The notes under the pieces are model-generated. The model ran no database searches. It saw only the letters and a program-made list of their open reading frames with translations, and was not told the origin of the DNA. From Flavobacteriaceae bacterium (GTDB lineage: Bacteria > Bacteroidota > Bacteroidia > Flavobacteriales > Flavobacteriaceae), in assembly GCA_021647885.1 (NCBI GenBank), contig JAKITV010000007.1:16758-80757 (forward strand): a stretch of DNA of 64,000 nt, written 5' to 3'. A program made the translations under genes and the position numbers. Shown here one piece after another: positions 18,304 to 28,860 of this stretch (position 1 is the first letter of the stretch; each line of letters starts with the position of its first letter).

Positions 18304-19824
18304 ATGAACAAAAAAGTCATCTTAATGATCCTTGATGGTTGGGGGAAATCTCCTAATCCCAAAGTCTCTGCAATAGATTATGCCAACACGCCTTTTATAG
18401 ATTCACTTTACACAAATTATCCTAATGCATCTTTAAGAACAGACGGTTTACATGTTGGTTTGCCAGAAGGACAAATGGGAAACAGCGAAGTTGGACACAT
18501 GAATCTTGGTGCAGGCAGAATTGTATATCAAGACTTGGTAAAAGTAAATTTGGCTGTTGAAAATAAAACTTTAGCTCATGAGCAAGTTTTAGTAGATGCA
18601 TTTAACTATGCCAAAAACAACAACAAAAATGTTCATTTTTTAGGCTTGTTAAGCGATGGTGGTGTGCATTCACATATTAATCATTTATTCGGATTGTTAG
18701 ATGCTGCTAATAATTTTGGTTTGCCTAATTTTTTTGTTCATGCGTTTACAGATGGTCGTGATGTGGATCCTAAATCTGGATTTGGTTTTATTACAGAACT
18801 TGAAGAACACCTAAAAAACACCAACGGCAAACTTGCTACAATTACAGGTCGCTACTATGCTATGGATAGAGATAACCGTTGGGAACGTATTAAATTAGCT
18901 TATGATGCTTTGGTAAATGGTAAAGGCGAAAAATCTACCAATGCTACTGCATCCATTCAAAAAAGTTATGATGATAATATTACTGACGAATTCATCAAAC
19001 CAATTGTAATGGTAAATAAAAACAATCAGCCTATAGCAACTATTAAGGATGATGATGTGGTTATCTTTTTTAATTTCAGAACAGATCGTGGCAGACAACT
19101 CACTCAAGTATTAACTCAAAAAGATTTTCATGAGCAAAATATGCATAAACTGAATTTATACTATGTAACCATGACCAATTATGATGATGCTTTTGAAGGT
19201 ATCAATATAATTTTCAAAAAAGAAAATCTTTCTGATACTTTAGGCGAAGTTTTAGAAAAACACAATAAGAACCAAATTCGTATTGCTGAAACCGAAAAAT
19301 ATCCTCACGTTACTTTTTTCTTTTCAGGAGGACGTGAAACACCTTTTATTGGTGAAACCCGAATTTTACGAAACTCTCCTAAAGTTGCAACTTACGATCT
19401 AAAACCAGAAATGAGTGCTTTCGAATTACGTGATGCACTTATTCCTGAACTTCAAAAAGGCAAAGTGGATTTTGTGTGTCTTAACTTTGCCAATGGCGAT
19501 ATGGTTGGACATACTGGAGTTATGGAAGCTGCCATAAAAGCATGTGAAGCAGTTGATAAATGTGTAAAAGATGTTGTAACAACTGCTCTAGAAAACAATT
19601 ACACTACTATTCTTATTGCAGATCATGGCAACTGTGAAACCATGATAAATCCAGATGGTTCACCCAATACAGCACACACCACAAATCCAGTACCAATTAT
19701 TTTAATCGATAAAGATTTAAAATCAATACATAATGGTATTTTAGGAGATATTGCACCTACAATTCTTAAACTTATGGGAATAGAACAACCTAAAGCAATG
19801 ACCCAAAATTCTTTGTTAGATTAA
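18304..19824 (+). CDS. gpmI: 2,3-bisphosphoglycerate-independent phosphoglycerate mutase
   Basis: LMILDGWGKSPNP, GQMGNSEVGHMNLGAGR, ADHGNCETM. Confidence 0.97.
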   Translation: MNKKVILMILDGWGKSPNPKVSAIDYANTPFIDSLYTNYPNASLRTDGLHVGLPEGQMGNSEVGHMNLGAGRIVYQDLVKVNLAVENKTLAHEQVLVDAFNYAKNNNKNVHFLGLLSDGGVHSHINHLFGLLDAANNFGLPNFFVHAFTDGRDVDPKSGFGFITELEEHLKNTNGKLATITGRYYAMDRDNRWERIKLAYDALVNGKGEKSTNATASIQKSYDDNITDEFIKPIVMVNKNNQPIATIKDDDVVIFFNFRTDRGRQLTQVLTQKDFHEQNMHKLNLYYVTMTNYDDAFEGINIIFKKENLSDTLGEVLEKHNKNQIRIAETEKYPHVTFFFSGGRETPFIGETRILRNSPKVATYDLKPEMSAFELRDALIPELQKGKVDFVCLNFANGDMVGHTGVMEAAIKACEAVDKCVKDVVTTALENNYTTILIADHGNCETMINPDGSPNTAHTTNPVPIILIDKDLKSIHNGILGDIAPTILKLMGIEQPKAMTQNSLLD

Positions 19825-19869
19825 AAAAATGTAGATATATTGTACATCTATAAGCATTAAAATGAATTT

Positions 19870-20280
19870 ATGAATTTTCACGACAAATTAATTATTGCTG
19901 TTGACTTTGATGGCACCATTGTAGAGGATGAATATCCAGACATTGGTAAGCCTAGGATTTTTGCATTTGAAACCTTAAAAAAACTACAGGAAAATGGGCA
20001 TCGATTAATTTTATGGACTTACAGAAGCGGAATTAGGTTAAGTGAAGCTGTTGCCTTTTGTAAGAAAAATGGTATTGAGTTTTATGCTGTAAACAAAAGC
20101 TTTGAAGAAGAACAATTCGATTATTCTAAAAGTAGAAAAATTTATGCCGATTTATTTATAGACGATAGAAATATTGGAGGGGTTTTAGGTTGGGGAGAAA
20201 TCTATCAAATGATTACCAACGAAATCCCAAATATGAATGTCCAAAAAAAGAAAAAAGGATTCTTCGGTCTTTTTAAATAA
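19870..20280 (+). CDS. HAD-like hydrolase (BT0820 type)
   Basis: IIAVDFDGTIVEDEYPDIGKP; LFIDDRNIGG. Confidence 0.85.
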   Translation: MNFHDKLIIAVDFDGTIVEDEYPDIGKPRIFAFETLKKLQENGHRLILWTYRSGIRLSEAVAFCKKNGIEFYAVNKSFEEEQFDYSKSRKIYADLFIDDRNIGGVLGWGEIYQMITNEIPNMNVQKKKKGFFGLFK

Positions 20281-20282
20281 TC

Positions 20283-21554
20283 TTAACTTCGTATTAAATT
20301 AAAATATTCTTTATCTATAATCCCTCTATGGTCTGGATGTGCAATATTTACTAAAGCTTTTACACGTTCTTTTATGGTTTTTCCATATAAATTAGCAATA
20401 CCATATTCGGTTATAACATAATGTACGTGTGCCCTTGTTGTTACCACTCCTGCACCTGGTTTTAAACTTGGTACAATCCTGCTAATCCCATTTTTAGTTA
20501 CAGATGGCAACGCAATTATGGCTTTCCCACCTTCACTTAAAGACGCACCACGAATAAAATCCATTTGTCCTCCAACTCCAGAATACAATCGTGTACCTAT
20601 AGAATCTGCACAAACCTGCCCTGTTAAATCAACTTCTATTGCTGAATTAATTGATACCATTCTTGGGTTTTGCTTTATAACAGACACATCATTTACATAG
20701 TCTGATTCACGCATTTCCACAAATGGATTGTCATCTACATAATCGTAAAGTCGTTTCGAACCCATTAAAAAGGTAGCCAAAGCTCTTCCTTTATTTACAC
20801 CTTTGTAGTTGCTGTTTATAACATCTTTTAATATTAAATCTATAACACCATCCGAAAACATCTCGGTATGTAAACCTAAATCTTTATGATTAGTAAGACG
20901 TGAAAGCACAGCGTTAGGAATTGTACCAATTCCCATTTGCAATGTGCTTTTATCTTCAATTAAACTCGCAACATAATCACCAATTTTGCTTTCTGTTTCG
21001 GTAGGTTCAGGCATGAGATGAACAGGCAAAGGCTCATCACATTCTACAAACAAATCTATTTCAGAAACATGGATTATTCCGTCACCATGAGTTCTAGGCA
21101 TTTGTTTATTTACTTGTGCTATTACATAATTTGCATTATCAATAGCAGCAAGAGTAGCCTCAACAGATACTCCTAATGAACAATAACCGTGTTTGTCTGG
21201 TACTGAAACATGAATTAATACAACATCTAAATCAACTATATTTCTTTTAAAAAGCAAAGGTACTTCACTCAAAAAAACCGGAGTATAAGAACCATTACCA
21301 GCTTTTAGAGTGTGTCTTACATTTTTTCCAATAAAAAAAGAATTAACATGAAAACTGTCTATAAACTCTGGATTCGCATAAGGTGCTTCACCTTCGGTAT
21401 GTAATTGACATATTTCAACATTTCTAAGCTCTTCATGTCTTGCAGACATTGCTTTTACTAAAACCTGTGGTGCAGCTGCAGCTGCCTGAATATAAACCCT
21501 ATTATTCGATTTTATTACTTTTACAGCATCTTCTGCACTTACCGCTTTATACAT
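20283..21554 (-). CDS. Acetyl-CoA hydrolase / CoA transferase family protein (4-hydroxybutyrate CoA-transferase-like)
   Basis: LQMGIGTIPNAVL, GGQMDFIRGASLSEGGKAIIALPS, VHYVITEYGIANL. Confidence 0.93.
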   Translation of the reverse strand: MYKAVSAEDAVKVIKSNNRVYIQAAAAAPQVLVKAMSARHEELRNVEICQLHTEGEAPYANPEFIDSFHVNSFFIGKNVRHTLKAGNGSYTPVFLSEVPLLFKRNIVDLDVVLIHVSVPDKHGYCSLGVSVEATLAAIDNANYVIAQVNKQMPRTHGDGIIHVSEIDLFVECDEPLPVHLMPEPTETESKIGDYVASLIEDKSTLQMGIGTIPNAVLSRLTNHKDLGLHTEMFSDGVIDLILKDVINSNYKGVNKGRALATFLMGSKRLYDYVDDNPFVEMRESDYVNDVSVIKQNPRMVSINSAIEVDLTGQVCADSIGTRLYSGVGGQMDFIRGASLSEGGKAIIALPSVTKNGISRIVPSLKPGAGVVTTRAHVHYVITEYGIANLYGKTIKERVKALVNIAHPDHRGIIDKEYFNLIRS

Positions 21555-21676
21555 AAATTTTCATTTTAGACTACAAAATTATAAAAAAACAAACTATAAA
21601 AAACTATCAAAAGTCATATTCCAATAAAAATTAACACAAGCTTAATTTTGATTATCTTTGCCAATATTTTTTATGG

Positions 21677-22495
21677 ATGATTATAGTTAAAACCAAAGAA
21701 GAAATAGAGTTAATGCGCGAAAGTGCTTTAGTGGTTTCCAAAACTTTAGGCATAATTGCAAAAGAAGTAAAACCAGGCGTTAGCACTTTGCAATTAGATA
21801 AAATTGCCGAAGAATGTATAAGAGATCAAGGTGCAGTTCCAGGATTTTTAGGATTGTATGATTTCCCTAATACATTGTGTATGAGTCCGAACTCACAAGT
21901 AGTTCATGGTATTCCTAATAAAGAACCTTTAATTGAAGGTGATATTATATCAATTGATTGTGGTGCAATTAAAAATGGTTTTTATGGCGATCATGCTTAT
22001 ACGTTTGCTATAGGTGAAATAGATACAGAAACTGAAAAATTATTGCAGATAACCAAAGAGTCTTTATACGTTGGAATTAGAGAATTTAAATTAAATAATC
22101 GTGTTGGCGATGTTGGCTTTGCCATTCAACAGTATTGTGAAGCTCATGGTTATGGTGTGGTTCGCGAATTGGTTGGTCATGGCTTAGGACGTAAAATGCA
22201 CGAAGATCCCGAAATGCCAAATTATGGAAAACGAGGACGTGGCAAGAAATTTATTGAAGGTATGGTTGTCGCCATCGAGCCAATGATAAATATGGGAACT
22301 CATCGTATTAAACAACATAAAGACGGTTGGACAATTACAACACAAGACAATAAACCTTCTGCACATTTTGAGCATGATGTCGCTTTAGTAAATGGTAAAC
22401 CCGAATTGCTTTCAACATTTGCTTATATTTATGAAGCTTTAGGGATTGTGAGTGATGAGGAAGATGAGTTTAGACAAAAAACTTTCGTTTTATAA
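21677..22495 (+). CDS. map: Type I methionyl aminopeptidase
   Basis: SIDCGAIKNGFYGDHAYTF, GHGLGRKMHEDPEMPNYG. Confidence 0.96.
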   Translation: MIIVKTKEEIELMRESALVVSKTLGIIAKEVKPGVSTLQLDKIAEECIRDQGAVPGFLGLYDFPNTLCMSPNSQVVHGIPNKEPLIEGDIISIDCGAIKNGFYGDHAYTFAIGEIDTETEKLLQITKESLYVGIREFKLNNRVGDVGFAIQQYCEAHGYGVVRELVGHGLGRKMHEDPEMPNYGKRGRGKKFIEGMVVAIEPMINMGTHRIKQHKDGWTITTQDNKPSAHFEHDVALVNGKPELLSTFAYIYEALGIVSDEEDEFRQKTFVL

Positions 22496-22708
22496 CTGTT
22501 TCGCAGAGATTCACAGAGAAACACAAAGCTTCACAGAGAAAAAAATACTAAATTGACTGAAAATTTATGAAGACATATTACAATTTATTATAGCACTTTA
22601 ATGAATCACAAACTGCTTTGTGAATCTCTGCGAAAAAGTCTGCGTATCTTTGTGAAATAACAAAATTCCTTAATCAAGCTTTTACTTAAAAACTATTATA
22701 CAGAGAAA

Positions 22709-23092
22709 ATGGATAATAAACTAACTGAAAAAATTATTGGAGCTGCAATTGAAGTACATCGTACTCTTGGGCCTGGCTTGTTAGAATCTGCGTATCAAGA
22801 ATGTTTACTTTTTGAGTTAACATCAAAAGGATTTAAAGTTGAAAAAGAATTAGCATTACCAATAGTATATAAAGACATCAAATTAGACCATGGTTATAGA
22901 ATTGATTTGCTAGTAGAAGATCAAATTGTTATTGAACTGAAAACTGTTGAATATCTTACAGACGTTCATACTGCTCAAATTCTTACTTATTTAAAATTAG
23001 GAAACTATCCTTTGGGTTTACTAATTAACTTTCATACTACTTTATTAAAAAATGGTTTAAAAAGATATATCAACAATGTCAAAAAAAAGTAA
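22709..23092 (+). CDS. GxxExxY protein (PD-(D/E)XK nuclease-like, TIGR04256/PF13366 type)
   Basis: GPGLLESAYQECL; RIDLLVEDQIVIELKTVE. Confidence 0.93.
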   Translation: MDNKLTEKIIGAAIEVHRTLGPGLLESAYQECLLFELTSKGFKVEKELALPIVYKDIKLDHGYRIDLLVEDQIVIELKTVEYLTDVHTAQILTYLKLGNYPLGLLINFHTTLLKNGLKRYINNVKKK

Positions 23093-23148
23093 AAAAATAA
23101 CTCTCAGTGAATCTCTGTGAGAACTCTGTGTAACTCTGTGTAATAACC

Positions 23149-23913
23149 TTGAAAAAACTCTTCAAAATAATCCTAAATATTATTCCTAGACCTTTCTTAA
23201 TAAGGCTAAGTTATATTGCGCGACCCTTTTTATCCTTCCTATTAAAAGGAGATAGATTTACAGACCCAATTGATGGAAAATCATTCAGAAATTTTTTACC
23301 TTATGGTTATGGCAAACAACGTGATAACGCCTTATCACCTTCAACATTATCGTTAGAGCGCCATCGTTTGCTTTGGTTGTATTTAAAAAATGAAACTGTT
23401 TTCTTTTCTGCTAAAAAAAAGGTTCTTCATTTTGCTCCTGAACAAGCGTTTTATAAACGATTTAGAAAACTAAAAAATCTTGATTATACTACTACCGATT
23501 TATATTCTCCTTTAGCAGATGTAAAAGCAGATATTTGTGATTTACCATTTGGTGATAACGAATTTGACATCATTTTTTGCAATCATGTGTTAGAGCATAT
23601 TCCTGATGATACCAAAGCAATGCAAGAATTGTATCGTGTTTTAAAAGTTGGAGGAATGGGGATTTTTCAAATTCCGCAAGACTTATCTCGTGAAACTACT
23701 TTTGAAGACGATAGTATCATAGACAAAAAGGAACGTGCAAAAATCTTTGGACAGTACGATCATGTTCGAGTTTATGGTCGTGATTATTTTGACAAACTCA
23801 GAAGTATTGGCTTTAAGGTAGATGAGATTGATTATACTGCAATACTTTCAGTAGATGATATTACAAGATATTGTTTGGCAAAAGGCGAGATTATTCCTGT
23901 GTGTTATAAATAA
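23149..23913 (+). CDS. Class I SAM-dependent methyltransferase (TTG start)
   Basis: FNEFDIIFCNHVLEHIPDDTKAMQELYRVLKVGG-type methyltransferase motif. Confidence 0.88.
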   Translation: MKKLFKIILNIIPRPFLIRLSYIARPFLSFLLKGDRFTDPIDGKSFRNFLPYGYGKQRDNALSPSTLSLERHRLLWLYLKNETVFFSAKKKVLHFAPEQAFYKRFRKLKNLDYTTTDLYSPLADVKADICDLPFGDNEFDIIFCNHVLEHIPDDTKAMQELYRVLKVGGMGIFQIPQDLSRETTFEDDSIIDKKERAKIFGQYDHVRVYGRDYFDKLRSIGFKVDEIDYTAILSVDDITRYCLAKGEIIPVCYK

Positions 23914-23915
23914 TT

Positions 23916-23992
23916 GTCTTTCCTGCGAAGGCAGGAATCTTTACCATTGAAACTGAATTGAAAATGGATTCCTGCCTTCGCAGGAATGACAG
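23916..23992. repeat. Two inverted family C repeats between convergent genes
   Basis: TTCCTGCGAAGGCAGGAATC ... GGATTCCTGCCTTCGCAGGAATGACA. Confidence 0.85.
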
Positions 23993-23994
23993 AG

Positions 23995-24978
23995 TTACTC
24001 ATCAGGAAACCCATTTAAAGACAAAGTTTCCAATTCATTTTCTTCATTTTCAAAAATCAAAAACACTTTTAATTCTGAATGGTCTTTTAAAAAAACTTTA
24101 ATTTTCTCAATTCCCATAGCTTTAAAAGCTGTTGCATACGCATCTGCTGTCATGCAATCTTTTGCAATTACAGATATACTTAACAAATTTGTTTTACTAG
24201 GATAGCCTGTTTTAGTATCGATTATATGAGAATATCTATTACCATCTTCATCAATTTTAAACTTACGATACGTTCCTGATGTTGCCATAGCTTCATCTTG
24301 TAGTGTAATGGCTTTTAGTATAGATTGCTCTCCATCAAAATTCGGGTTTTCAACACCAATTTTCCAAGTAGATTGTTTTTCAAGATTTATACCTTTTGCT
24401 CGTATCTCTCCTCCAATTTCCACCAAATAGTTTTCTATATTTTGATGTTCTAAAAACTCGGCAATTACATCTACACCATAACCTTTGGCTATTGCATTAA
24501 AATCTAAAAAAGTTCCTTTAGGTTTATCGACGGAATTATTAATTAGGTTTACTTTATTTAAACCAACAAACTGCATTAAACTATCAATTTTTAAGCTATC
24601 TAAATTGGCTATTTTTTGGTCTGGTCCAAAATCCCAAGCGTTAACTAAAACACCAATAGTTGGATCGAAAGCGCCTTTTGTTTGCTTATAAATTTCCTGC
24701 GAAGCTTCTAAAACCTTTATAAAATGCTCATCTACTATTACTGCTTCATTTCTATTAAGTTTTGAAATATTTGAATTGACTTGATAGGTTGACATCGATG
24801 TATTAATCACATAAAACAAACTATCAAACTGAGTTTCAAAATTGAGATTGCTTTTAGAATAATATTGAACTGAATAAGATGTGCCAAAAACTAATCCATA
24901 AACTTTTGAATTCTTTATTTCTTGTTTATCCGAAACTAATAATAATGCGATGAGTATGAATGATAGCCTTTTTTTCAT
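23995..24978 (-). CDS. apbE: FAD:protein FMN transferase
   Basis: DFNAIAKGYGVDVIAEFL, YSHIIDTKTGYPSKT, MTADAYATAFKAMG. Confidence 0.94.
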   Translation of the reverse strand: MKKRLSFILIALLLVSDKQEIKNSKVYGLVFGTSYSVQYYSKSNLNFETQFDSLFYVINTSMSTYQVNSNISKLNRNEAVIVDEHFIKVLEASQEIYKQTKGAFDPTIGVLVNAWDFGPDQKIANLDSLKIDSLMQFVGLNKVNLINNSVDKPKGTFLDFNAIAKGYGVDVIAEFLEHQNIENYLVEIGGEIRAKGINLEKQSTWKIGVENPNFDGEQSILKAITLQDEAMATSGTYRKFKIDEDGNRYSHIIDTKTGYPSKTNLLSISVIAKDCMTADAYATAFKAMGIEKIKVFLKDHSELKVFLIFENEENELETLSLNGFPDE

Positions 24979-25089
24979 TTCTTAGTGTTCTGAAAGTGCA
25001 TTCTTTGCTGTGCAAAATTACTACTATAATCTATTTGAAGAAAATTTGTTTAACTTTAAAAATGCTAACTAACTATTTTTTACTACTCA

Positions 25090-25863
25090 ATGATAAAATT
25101 CTTTAGAAAAATACGCCAAAACATGATAAAAGAAAATCGAACAAGTAAATACATGCTTTACGCCATTGGTGAAATTTTACTTGTGGTTATTGGAATACTC
25201 ATTGCATTAAGTATCAATAATTGGAATGAGAATAAGAAAAACCTAAATCAAGCAAATAGTCATTTATCCACCATAAAATTAAATCTTGAAGATGATATAA
25301 AACAAGCCGAAGATTTACTTTCAATTTCACAAACAAGTATTGAATACGCCAATATTTTTTTAGATCAATTTAAAACCTTAAAACCAGTTGATGTAAACGT
25401 ACAGATGTATATTATTTCTTTGATGCTAGAACATAATATCGAAGTCAATAAAAGTGGTATTGACGCACTTACCAGTTCCAGTGGTATGTCTAACATTAAT
25501 AAGAGTCTTCAGGTTAAAATACTAAACTATTATAGGCATATTGAACAATTAAAAAGCCGTGAGGATATTTCTAGTTCAGATATTAAGGCTTTGTATGAAC
25601 CATATGTAAAAGAAAACTACAATTGGATTTACAACAAGACAAACCCTTGGCCTAGACAAACAGAATTTTACAAAAATGATCCAAGACCTCCAATAAAAAT
25701 TGATGAGAAAAGTTTACTAGCCGACAAGCAACTTGAAATTATGGTCTTTGGAAGACGATGGCAATACATAAATCTACTTGGTTTATATACCAAAACAATA
25801 ACGCTTGCTCAAGAAATAATTTCTGATATTGAAAACAGCAACACTACAACTTACCATGATTAA
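25090..25863 (+). CDS. DUF6090 family protein
   Basis: MIKFFRKIRQNMIKENRTSKYMLYAIGEILLVVIGILIALSINNWNE. Confidence 0.85.
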   Translation: MIKFFRKIRQNMIKENRTSKYMLYAIGEILLVVIGILIALSINNWNENKKNLNQANSHLSTIKLNLEDDIKQAEDLLSISQTSIEYANIFLDQFKTLKPVDVNVQMYIISLMLEHNIEVNKSGIDALTSSSGMSNINKSLQVKILNYYRHIEQLKSREDISSSDIKALYEPYVKENYNWIYNKTNPWPRQTEFYKNDPRPPIKIDEKSLLADKQLEIMVFGRRWQYINLLGLYTKTITLAQEIISDIENSNTTTYHD

Positions 25864-26029
25864 ATTCTTTCGAAAAATAAGATACAACCTAATTGAAAAC
25901 CTAACAAATTGTGTTGGGTTTTGCTATTTTTTCTTTAATCATTGTAAGCAAAAAACTGACGAAGTAATCTTTAATATTGAAACTCTAATTAAACAGATTG
26001 TCACAGCAAATAAATTTGCTTTGCAATGA
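25859..26029 (+). pseudogene. Truncated second DUF6090 N-terminus
   Basis: ATGATTAA overlap with the preceding stop; MIKFFRKIRYNLIENL then diverges at a hairpin AACCTAACaaattgtGTTGGGTTtt. Confidence 0.6.
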
Positions 26030-26058
26030 CGTTTCTTTTGCCAAAAGACGATTATCGC

Positions 26059-27369
26059 CTAGCCTCCAAAATCATCAAATCTAATATTCTCATCAGGAAT
26101 ACCAAAGTCTTCTCCCATTTTTTGTACCGCTTGGTTCATTAATGGAGGTCCACAAAAATAAAGTTCGATATCTTCAGGAGCATCGTGTTTAGATAAGTAT
26201 TGGTCGATTACAACTTGATGAATAAAGCCTACAAATCCGTCACCCTTTTCATCGTTAATATCTGTTTTAACTTTCCAGTTATCTGCTTCAGCAGGATCAG
26301 ATAATGCGATAAAGAATTTAAAATTTGGGAAGTTCTTTTCTAAGTGCCTGAAATGTTCAACATAGAATAACTCAGCTTTAGATCGTCCACCATACCAATA
26401 AGTTACTTTACGATCTGTTTTTAAAGTTTCAAACAATTGATATAAATGCGAACGCATTGGTGCCATACCTGCTCCACCACCAACATATAACATTTCAGCA
26501 TCAGATTCATTAATAAAGAATTCACCATAAGGTCCTGAAATGGTTACTTTGTCACCTGGTTTTTGATTAAAGATATAAGATGATGCGATTCCTGGATTTA
26601 CATCCATCCAACCGTTTTTAGCACGATCCCAAGGTGGTGTTGCAATACGAACATTAAGCATGATTTTTCGTCCTTCGGCTGGATAAGAAGCCATAGAGTA
26701 AGCTCTTTCAACGGTTTCATCATTCTTCATTACCAAAGGCCAAAGACCAAATTTATCCCATTCGGCCTGGAACTTATCTGGTGTTTCGTGTTCGTCTGGA
26801 TGTGCAGTAATATCAATATCGGTATACTTAACTTCACATTCAGGAATTTCAATTTGTATATATCCTCCTGCTTTATAACCCATATCTTCTGGGATTTCTA
26901 CTACAAACTCTTTAATAAATGAGGCTACATTATAATTACTAACTACAGTAGCTTCCCATTTTTTGATACCAAAAACTTCTTCTGGAATTGTAATTTCCAT
27001 GTCTTGTTTAACTTTAACTTGACATGCTAAACGAATTCCTTCTTTTAACTCTTTACGTGTAAAATGAGGCGTTTCTGTTGGTAGTGCTTCTCCTCCACCT
27101 TTTAGCACATGGCATTCGCACTGAACACATGTTCCTCCACCACCACAAGCCGATGGTAAGAATATTTTTTGTGCGCTTAATGTAGTTAACAAATTATCTC
27201 CCGAAGCGACTTGAATTTCTCTTTCTCCATTAATTTTAATAGTTACAGGACCAGATGGTGATAATTTCTGTTTTACAACTAATAACAACGCGACTAATGC
27301 TAATGTTATAACCAAAAATGAAACAACTGTTGCTATAACTGTCCCTAATGTACTTGCTAATATTATCAT
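26059..27369 (-). CDS. nqrF: Na+-translocating NADH:quinone reductase subunit F
   Basis: 2Fe-2S motif [33 protein letters not shown]. Confidence 0.97.
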   Translation of the reverse strand: MIILASTLGTVIATVVSFLVITLALVALLLVVKQKLSPSGPVTIKINGEREIQVASGDNLLTTLSAQKIFLPSACGGGGTCVQCECHVLKGGGEALPTETPHFTRKELKEGIRLACQVKVKQDMEITIPEEVFGIKKWEATVVSNYNVASFIKEFVVEIPEDMGYKAGGYIQIEIPECEVKYTDIDITAHPDEHETPDKFQAEWDKFGLWPLVMKNDETVERAYSMASYPAEGRKIMLNVRIATPPWDRAKNGWMDVNPGIASSYIFNQKPGDKVTISGPYGEFFINESDAEMLYVGGGAGMAPMRSHLYQLFETLKTDRKVTYWYGGRSKAELFYVEHFRHLEKNFPNFKFFIALSDPAEADNWKVKTDINDEKGDGFVGFIHQVVIDQYLSKHDAPEDIELYFCGPPLMNQAVQKMGEDFGIPDENIRFDDFGG

Positions 27370-27370
27370 C

Positions 27371-28132
27371 CTACTCGATTACTTTTGTTGTGTTATCAGC
27401 TAATTCTTCTGTTTGCTTTTCATTCTCCTTCTCAACTGTTACAGAAGAAGTGAGACTATTATTATTTGTCTCTTTTAACATTACACTTGGTTCCTCTTTA
27501 GTTTCTTCTTCATCTCCTCCTGTAAGCATTCCTCCAAAACTCATAAACCCTATTGCCATTAATCCTGTAATGATAAATGTAATTCCTAACCCTCTTAAAG
27601 GTGGTGGAACATTAGAATATCTTATTTTTTCACGAATTGCAGCAATAGTTAAAATGGCTAAGAAAAAACCAATTCCTGAACCAATTCCATAAACTGTAGC
27701 TAAACCAAGTGTTGGAATTTCACGAGATTGCATAAATAATGAGCCTCCTAAAATAGCACAGTTTACAGCAATAAGTGGTAAGAAAATACCCAATGAATTA
27801 TATAATGAAGGTGCAAACTTTTCTACTACTATTTCTACCAATTGCACCATAGTTGCAATAGTTGCTATAAATAAGATAAATGATAGGAAACTTAAATCAT
27901 AATCGGCAAACTCTTCTCCTAACCAAGATAATGCTCCAGGCTGTAAAATGAACTGATCCAACAACCAGTTTAGTGGCACAGTAATAGCTAATACAAAAAT
28001 AACTGCAGCTCCAAGACCTACTGCTGTGGCTACTTTTTTAGATACTGCCAGATAAGAACACATTCCTAAAAATGTGGCAAATACCATGTTATCTATAAAT
28101 ATTGATTTGAAAAATAATTCTAAATATTCCAT
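27371..28132 (-). CDS. nqrE: Na+-translocating NADH:quinone reductase subunit E
   Basis: Nqr order; [37 protein letters not shown]; extended charged C-terminus. Confidence 0.96.
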   Translation of the reverse strand: MEYLELFFKSIFIDNMVFATFLGMCSYLAVSKKVATAVGLGAAVIFVLAITVPLNWLLDQFILQPGALSWLGEEFADYDLSFLSFILFIATIATMVQLVEIVVEKFAPSLYNSLGIFLPLIAVNCAILGGSLFMQSREIPTLGLATVYGIGSGIGFFLAILTIAAIREKIRYSNVPPPLRGLGITFIITGLMAIGFMSFGGMLTGGDEEETKEEPSVMLKETNNNSLTSSVTVEKENEKQTEELADNTTKVIE

Positions 28133-28209
28133 TGTTTTTATTGAGTTTTCAGTCTTTAGTCTCAGCTAACAGTAATTACTGTACACTGCGACTGCAAACT
28201 GCTTACTAA

Positions 28210-28857
28210 CTAATTATCTTCTATTAATGCCTCATTTCCACTTCGCTGTACCCAAATAATAATTCCTACAACTATTAATGCCATTGGTGCCAGCAACATA
28301 AATCCATTATTTTCATATCCAAATGCATATGCTCCAGTCTTTTCTATTGGGTCTCCTAATACTTGAATTCCCAGCAAAGTTCCAGATCCTAACAATTCTC
28401 TAAAGAAACCTACAATTATTAAAATAATGGCATAACCAAAAGCGTTTCCAATTCCGTCTAGGAATGAACGCCAAGGCCCGTTTGCTAAAGCAAAAGCTTC
28501 AAAACGTCCCATAATGATACAGTTTGTAATAATTAATCCTACAAAAACAGATAGTGTTTTACTTAATTCGTAAGCAAAAGCTTTCAGTACTAAATCGACA
28601 ATAATTACTAAAGCAGCAACTACTGTTAATTGCACAATAATTCTAATTTTAGAAGGAATAATATTTCGTATTAATGAAATAATAACATTACCAAATCCCA
28701 TTACAAACAAAACTGAAATTGACATTACAATAGATGCTTCTAACTCTGCAGTAATTGCCAGAGCCGAACAAATACCAAGTACTTGAATGGTAATTGGGTT
28801 ATTGTCGAATAAAGGATCTTTGATTAATGCGATATCTTTTTTAGATAAAAGCCCCAT
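28210..28857 (-). CDS. nqrD: Na+-translocating NADH:quinone reductase subunit D
   Basis: VLGICSALAITAELEASIVM, GLIITNCIIMGRFEAFALAN. Confidence 0.96.
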   Translation of the reverse strand: MGLLSKKDIALIKDPLFDNNPITIQVLGICSALAITAELEASIVMSISVLFVMGFGNVIISLIRNIIPSKIRIIVQLTVVAALVIIVDLVLKAFAYELSKTLSVFVGLIITNCIIMGRFEAFALANGPWRSFLDGIGNAFGYAIILIIVGFFRELLGSGTLLGIQVLGDPIEKTGAYAFGYENNGFMLLAPMALIVVGIIIWVQRSGNEALIEDN

Positions 28858-28860
28858 AAG

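Noticed and set aside
22500-23148. CRISPR-like repeats around the GxxExxY gene
   Set aside because: Irregular degenerate tracts with no regular spacers and no cas genes.
28133-28209. Possible tRNA or riboswitch in the nqrD-nqrE gap
   Set aside because: No cloverleaf or known aptamer pattern seen; short-unit repeat is a simpler reading.
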